Positions 61,275 to 64,000 of a stretch of 64,000 nucleotides of DNA are shown here, piece after piece. Position 1 is the stretch's first letter. Every line of letters begins with the position of its first letter. The position numbers were made by a program, and so were the translations under genes. The stretch comes from Paenibacillus sp. CF384 (lineage in GTDB: Bacteria > Bacillota > Bacilli > Paenibacillales > Paenibacillaceae). The notes below the pieces were generated by a model. That model was given only the letters and a program-made list of their open reading frames with translations, did no database searches and was not told where the DNA came from. The stretch spans positions 124,001-188,000 of the forward strand of contig NZ_FNNV01000014.1 in assembly GCF_900106745.1 (NCBI RefSeq). The letters run 5' to 3'.

Positions 61275-63018
61275 CCAATCGCTCCTTCCTTGGAAAATGA
61301 AGTATCACTTGAAGTCCGCCAAGAACGCTGCGGGCTACGCCAAGTCCGCCTCTCTCGCCGAACGTTATCGACAAGCGGCGATGGATATTGACCATCCCTG
61401 TCGTCTCCGCATATTCATCCCGATTGGCAAAGGCCAACGATAATTCGTTAAGCTTCTCTTCCGTCAAGTCGTCGCCGTTATCTTCAACTACAATGCGGAA
61501 TTCATCTTCCTCGCTCTCGTAGCGAACGACGATTAACCCGTCTTCCTCCTTACGCTCAAGGCTGTGCTCGAAAGCGTTCTCTATAAGAGGCTGTACGATC
61601 AGCCGAGGCACTTGGATATGCGCGAATTCCTCCGGGAGATCCTCGAACCGCGCCCGAATGCGCCGCGAGAAGCGAAGGAGCTGAATCTCCGTATACGTTC
61701 GAGCATGTTGGATCTCCTGTCCGAGGGGAATCTCGTCGGAGGCGCTTCGGGTTACGAAGCGAAAGTACTCACCGAGTTGAATCGCGAATTGATCAACCCG
61801 TTCCAAGTCTCCCCTCCGTGCCATCGTGCTGAGCATAAACAAGCTGTTGAACAAAAAATGAGGATTGATTTGCGATTGAAGCTGCTTCAGCTCCGCACGC
61901 TGAGCCAGAAGTTTCTGCCGGTAAGCTTGATCGATCAGCGACCGTAGATTCGCAACCATCTGGTTAAATCGGTTATACAAATAACCGAATTCATCTTTGG
62001 AAGCGTGCGTGATGACTTGATCCAAGTCGCCGTTCTCCACGCGGCGGAAGCTCTTCACGAGCCGAAGCAGCGGCTTGTGTATGAATTTATACGTCGACAT
62101 CGCATACAGAGCGACAATTGCAAGGGCAGCCACCGCGAACAACCAAGCCCACGTATAGAACTTGTCCAATGGCTTGCGGATGACCTCGGATGGAATGAAT
62201 CGGTAGATGGCCAGATTCAATTTATCCGAACCGGCGAATACGACATAATACATATGCCCTCCGAACTCGCGGGCTTCCACATAGTCCTTGGAGATTTTTC
62301 TTTGTCCGATGGTAGAAGAAGCGTCGTTCAAGAAGGAAGCAACGGAACCGCTCGCAAGCTGGATGCTCTCATTCTCGGAGACGAGCAAGGTGCCGCTTCC
62401 CGAATAGGTATTAAATTGGGCCAGCGCTTCCTTCAGCTTCTGTTGGTCCAATTCGATCTCGACGACGAATAACGGCTTCTCCTTCGGGCTTCCGCTTGGT
62501 TTCGCTGCACTAAGGAAGAGCCCCTTCCTCCACTCGATGATTCTTGTATTTCGGCTGCCATAAACGGAGCGTATTGCCTCATAACGCTGTTGATCAAGCG
62601 GACTAACACCGTCGACGGACGAGATCGTGCGTTCGATCGGGTGAATGTAGACGCTTACTTCTTTAATGTACATGCTGCTGTTCTGAATAAGGTATAGACG
62701 ATTGCGCAGCGAGTTGATCATATCGGTCTTCTCGATGACCCCCATCCGATTCCAGAGGAGCGTCAGCTTGTTCAAATCCTCGTCTTCAAGCAGTCCGAAT
62801 TGCAGAAGCTTGATTCTCTCGATTTCGTTCTCGAGATCGGTTAGATAGAAGGCCGTCTGAGAAGCCGCCGTCTTGGCGATATCCTCTCTCGCCGTGTGAA
62901 CTGTCCATTGATAGAGATACCCTCCCAGCACTATTAAAGGCATCAAGATAAGCAAGAACGTAAAGATCAAGCGGAGGAATACGGTTCTACGAATGGATAA
63001 CACCGGCGTGTTGAACAT
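61252..63018 (-). CDS. YesM-type sensor histidine kinase (third set)
   Basis: Protein of 588 aa. Membrane segments about 10-32 and 285-307 flank an extracytoplasmic sensor of about 250 residues. HAMP, then phospho-acceptor His387 in SQINPHFLFNSLFMLS. HATPase with PLIENAFEHSL and EDNGDDLTEEKL, where the usual second Gly of the G1 box is replaced (DNGDDL instead of DNGxGM), which may affect ATP binding. The ATG follows GAGGAGGCGCGGATC. It begins 19 bp after the binding-protein stop, so the binding protein, kinase and regulator form one unit. Confidence 0.92.
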   Translation of the reverse strand: MFNTPVLSIRRTVFLRLIFTFLLILMPLIVLGGYLYQWTVHTAREDIAKTAASQTAFYLTDLENEIERIKLLQFGLLEDEDLNKLTLLWNRMGVIEKTDMINSLRNRLYLIQNSSMYIKEVSVYIHPIERTISSVDGVSPLDQQRYEAIRSVYGSRNTRIIEWRKGLFLSAAKPSGSPKEKPLFVVEIELDQQKLKEALAQFNTYSGSGTLLVSENESIQLASGSVASFLNDASSTIGQRKISKDYVEAREFGGHMYYVVFAGSDKLNLAIYRFIPSEVIRKPLDKFYTWAWLFAVAALAIVALYAMSTYKFIHKPLLRLVKSFRRVENGDLDQVITHASKDEFGYLYNRFNQMVANLRSLIDQAYRQKLLAQRAELKQLQSQINPHFLFNSLFMLSTMARRGDLERVDQFAIQLGEYFRFVTRSASDEIPLGQEIQHARTYTEIQLLRFSRRIRARFEDLPEEFAHIQVPRLIVQPLIENAFEHSLERKEEDGLIVVRYESEEDEFRIVVEDNGDDLTEEKLNELSLAFANRDEYAETTGMVNIHRRLSITFGERGGLGVARSVLGGLQVILHFPRKERLDVPIADR

Positions 63019-63037
63019 GATCCGCGCCTCCTCGAGG

Positions 63038-64000
63038 TTACTTCTTCATGGAAGCATAATAATCATTGACTTCCTTCGTCATCTGTTCGCCGCCAAGCTT
63101 GTTCCAATCCTCCACGAATTTATCGAAATCATCGATCGGCGCGCCGAGGATTATTTTGACGAAAGTCTCGTTTTGCATCTTCTCGAGCGTCGATTGCCTT
63201 TCCACCATCGTTGCCGTCGGGGCCCCTACGAATTTATCGAACAGAAATTGATGATTCTTGTCGTATTGATCGACGACAGCTTCAGCGCCTTCGGGTCCGT
63301 AGATGCGTTCCCAGCCCCATAAAGCGAAGCCTTCCTTCGAACCGGATGCGTACGCATCCAACTTCTGCTGAACCGCCTTCGCTTCACCGGACAGCTTCGG
63401 CTTGTCGCCTGTCTTGCGCACTTCGTCCAACGTTCTGAACAACTCGAGGTTCTTCCTGGTCGGTGCCGGTTGAACCATAGACAGCTGCCATACGCTCTCT
63501 GCATCCGGCGGCGCGTAATAGTACTCGTTCTCCTGGGTCGCTCCCCAGTTCTTCTCGACATGCTTATTGAACAGCTTGATTAGTGCCTCGGGATAAGCGG
63601 CTCCCTTCCGAACGGCGAAAAACTTCGTCGTGCTGAACTTTAACGGATTCATCGCAAGTCCCGCGGATTCGGAAACGATCGGGAATGCGCGCCACTGCGC
63701 GTCTGGATCATTGTTCTTATTCAATTGCAACGGCCAGATGGAATTCCATTGTTGACCGAATTCCATGCCGATTTTACCGTTCGCGATGACTTCGGAGATC
63801 TTGCTGCCTTCCTTGACACCGAACTCCGGATCCAACTCGCCGTTGTTGTACATCGTTTGAAGCGAATGAAGCGCATTTTTCATTTCGGGCTGAACACTGC
63901 CGTATACGAGCTTGCCCGGCGAGTCCTCCAGCCAGATGTTCGGGTAAGCCCCATAACCGGCCATAAACCCCTCTAATCCCATTGCGCTTCCCCACAAGTC
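63038..64000 (-). CDS. Extracellular sugar-binding lipoprotein, C-terminal part (cut by window edge)
   Basis: At least 319 aa of the carboxy-terminal part; the amino terminus lies beyond the right edge, so no leader is visible. The segment LVYGSVQPEMKNALHSLQTMYNNGELDPEF and FAVRKGAAYPEALIKLFNKH match the same large solute-binding class as the protein at 20227, with ending IDDFDKFVEDWNKLGGEQMTKEVNDYY (compare EEFDSFVKLWNDMGGKDITAEVNDI). It stands 19 bp before the kinase. Its permeases, if any, lie outside the window. Confidence 0.9.
   Translation of the reverse strand, partial: DLWGSAMGLEGFMAGYGAYPNIWLEDSPGKLVYGSVQPEMKNALHSLQTMYNNGELDPEFGVKEGSKISEVIANGKIGMEFGQQWNSIWPLQLNKNNDPDAQWRAFPIVSESAGLAMNPLKFSTTKFFAVRKGAAYPEALIKLFNKHVEKNWGATQENEYYYAPPDAESVWQLSMVQPAPTRKNLELFRTLDEVRKTGDKPKLSGEAKAVQQKLDAYASGSKEGFALWGWERIYGPEGAEAVVDQYDKNHQFLFDKFVGAPTATMVERQSTLEKMQNETFVKIILGAPIDDFDKFVEDWNKLGGEQMTKEVNDYYASMKK

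Overview
The window looks like a chromosomal segment of a soil- or plant-associated Bacillota in the Paenibacillaceae (Paenibacillus or a close relative). Grounds: strong GGAGG-type ribosome binding sites, use of TTG and GTG starts, YesM/YesN-type two-component systems beside LplABC-type sugar importers, multidomain secreted glycan hydrolases, and moderate GC. No rRNA, tRNA, phage module or CRISPR was seen. Most genes lie on the minus strand.

Layout. 48-1737 (+): a Calx-beta secreted protein, a secreted protein of unknown function and a small Cro-type regulator. 1753-14663 (-): glycan locus 1, read right to left as two permeases, a solute-binding lipoprotein, a terminator, response regulator, histidine kinase, GH26 mannanase, AraC regulator and a six-hairpin hydrolase-like protein. 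14825-18195 (-): an SAF-domain dehydrogenase with a phytanoyl-CoA-dioxygenase-like protein, and a GH172/DUF2961 protein. 18339-27487 (-): locus 2, with a GH5 multidomain enzyme, kinase, response regulator, binding protein and two permeases; a divergent LacI regulator follows at 27889. 29021-30067: small regulators. 30255-50154 (-): locus 3, with three GxGYxYP-family proteins, an uncharacterised TIM-barrel-like hydrolase, a GH38 alpha-mannosidase, a MalEFG-type importer and two paralogous GntR/LacI hybrid regulators. 50328-52052: a repeat element and a broken IS110-type insertion sequence. 52115-59333 (-): alditol-oxidase-like protein, NERD protein, ATP-dependent DNA ligase, flavin-binding protein, MFS exporter and hybrid kinase. 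59664-64000 (-): a third YesM/YesN pair with a binding protein cut by the window edge.

How it may work together. GH26, GH5 and GH38 enzymes point to mannose-containing polysaccharides or glycans. Secreted enzymes would cut the polymer, ABC importers would take up oligosaccharides, intracellular GH38 and GH172 would finish the breakdown, and the two-component, LacI and GntR/LacI regulators would sense products. Substrates are inferred from family membership only.

Most unusual observations. (1) Two intergenic 185-bp elements (32667-32851 and 50328-50512) share exactly the same geometry: four 24-nt units CTAACG-N13-TTATT, two forward 50 bp apart and two reversed 50 bp apart. The 13-nt core differs between the two loci. 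Both lie upstream of GxGYxYP genes. (2) Three GxGYxYP paralogues carry accessory beta-sandwich modules at different insertion points, and AT-rich palindromes sit in front of nearly every transcription unit of that locus. (3) The IS110 transposase has one in-frame TAA at codon 36 and is preceded by a strongly structured non-coding segment.
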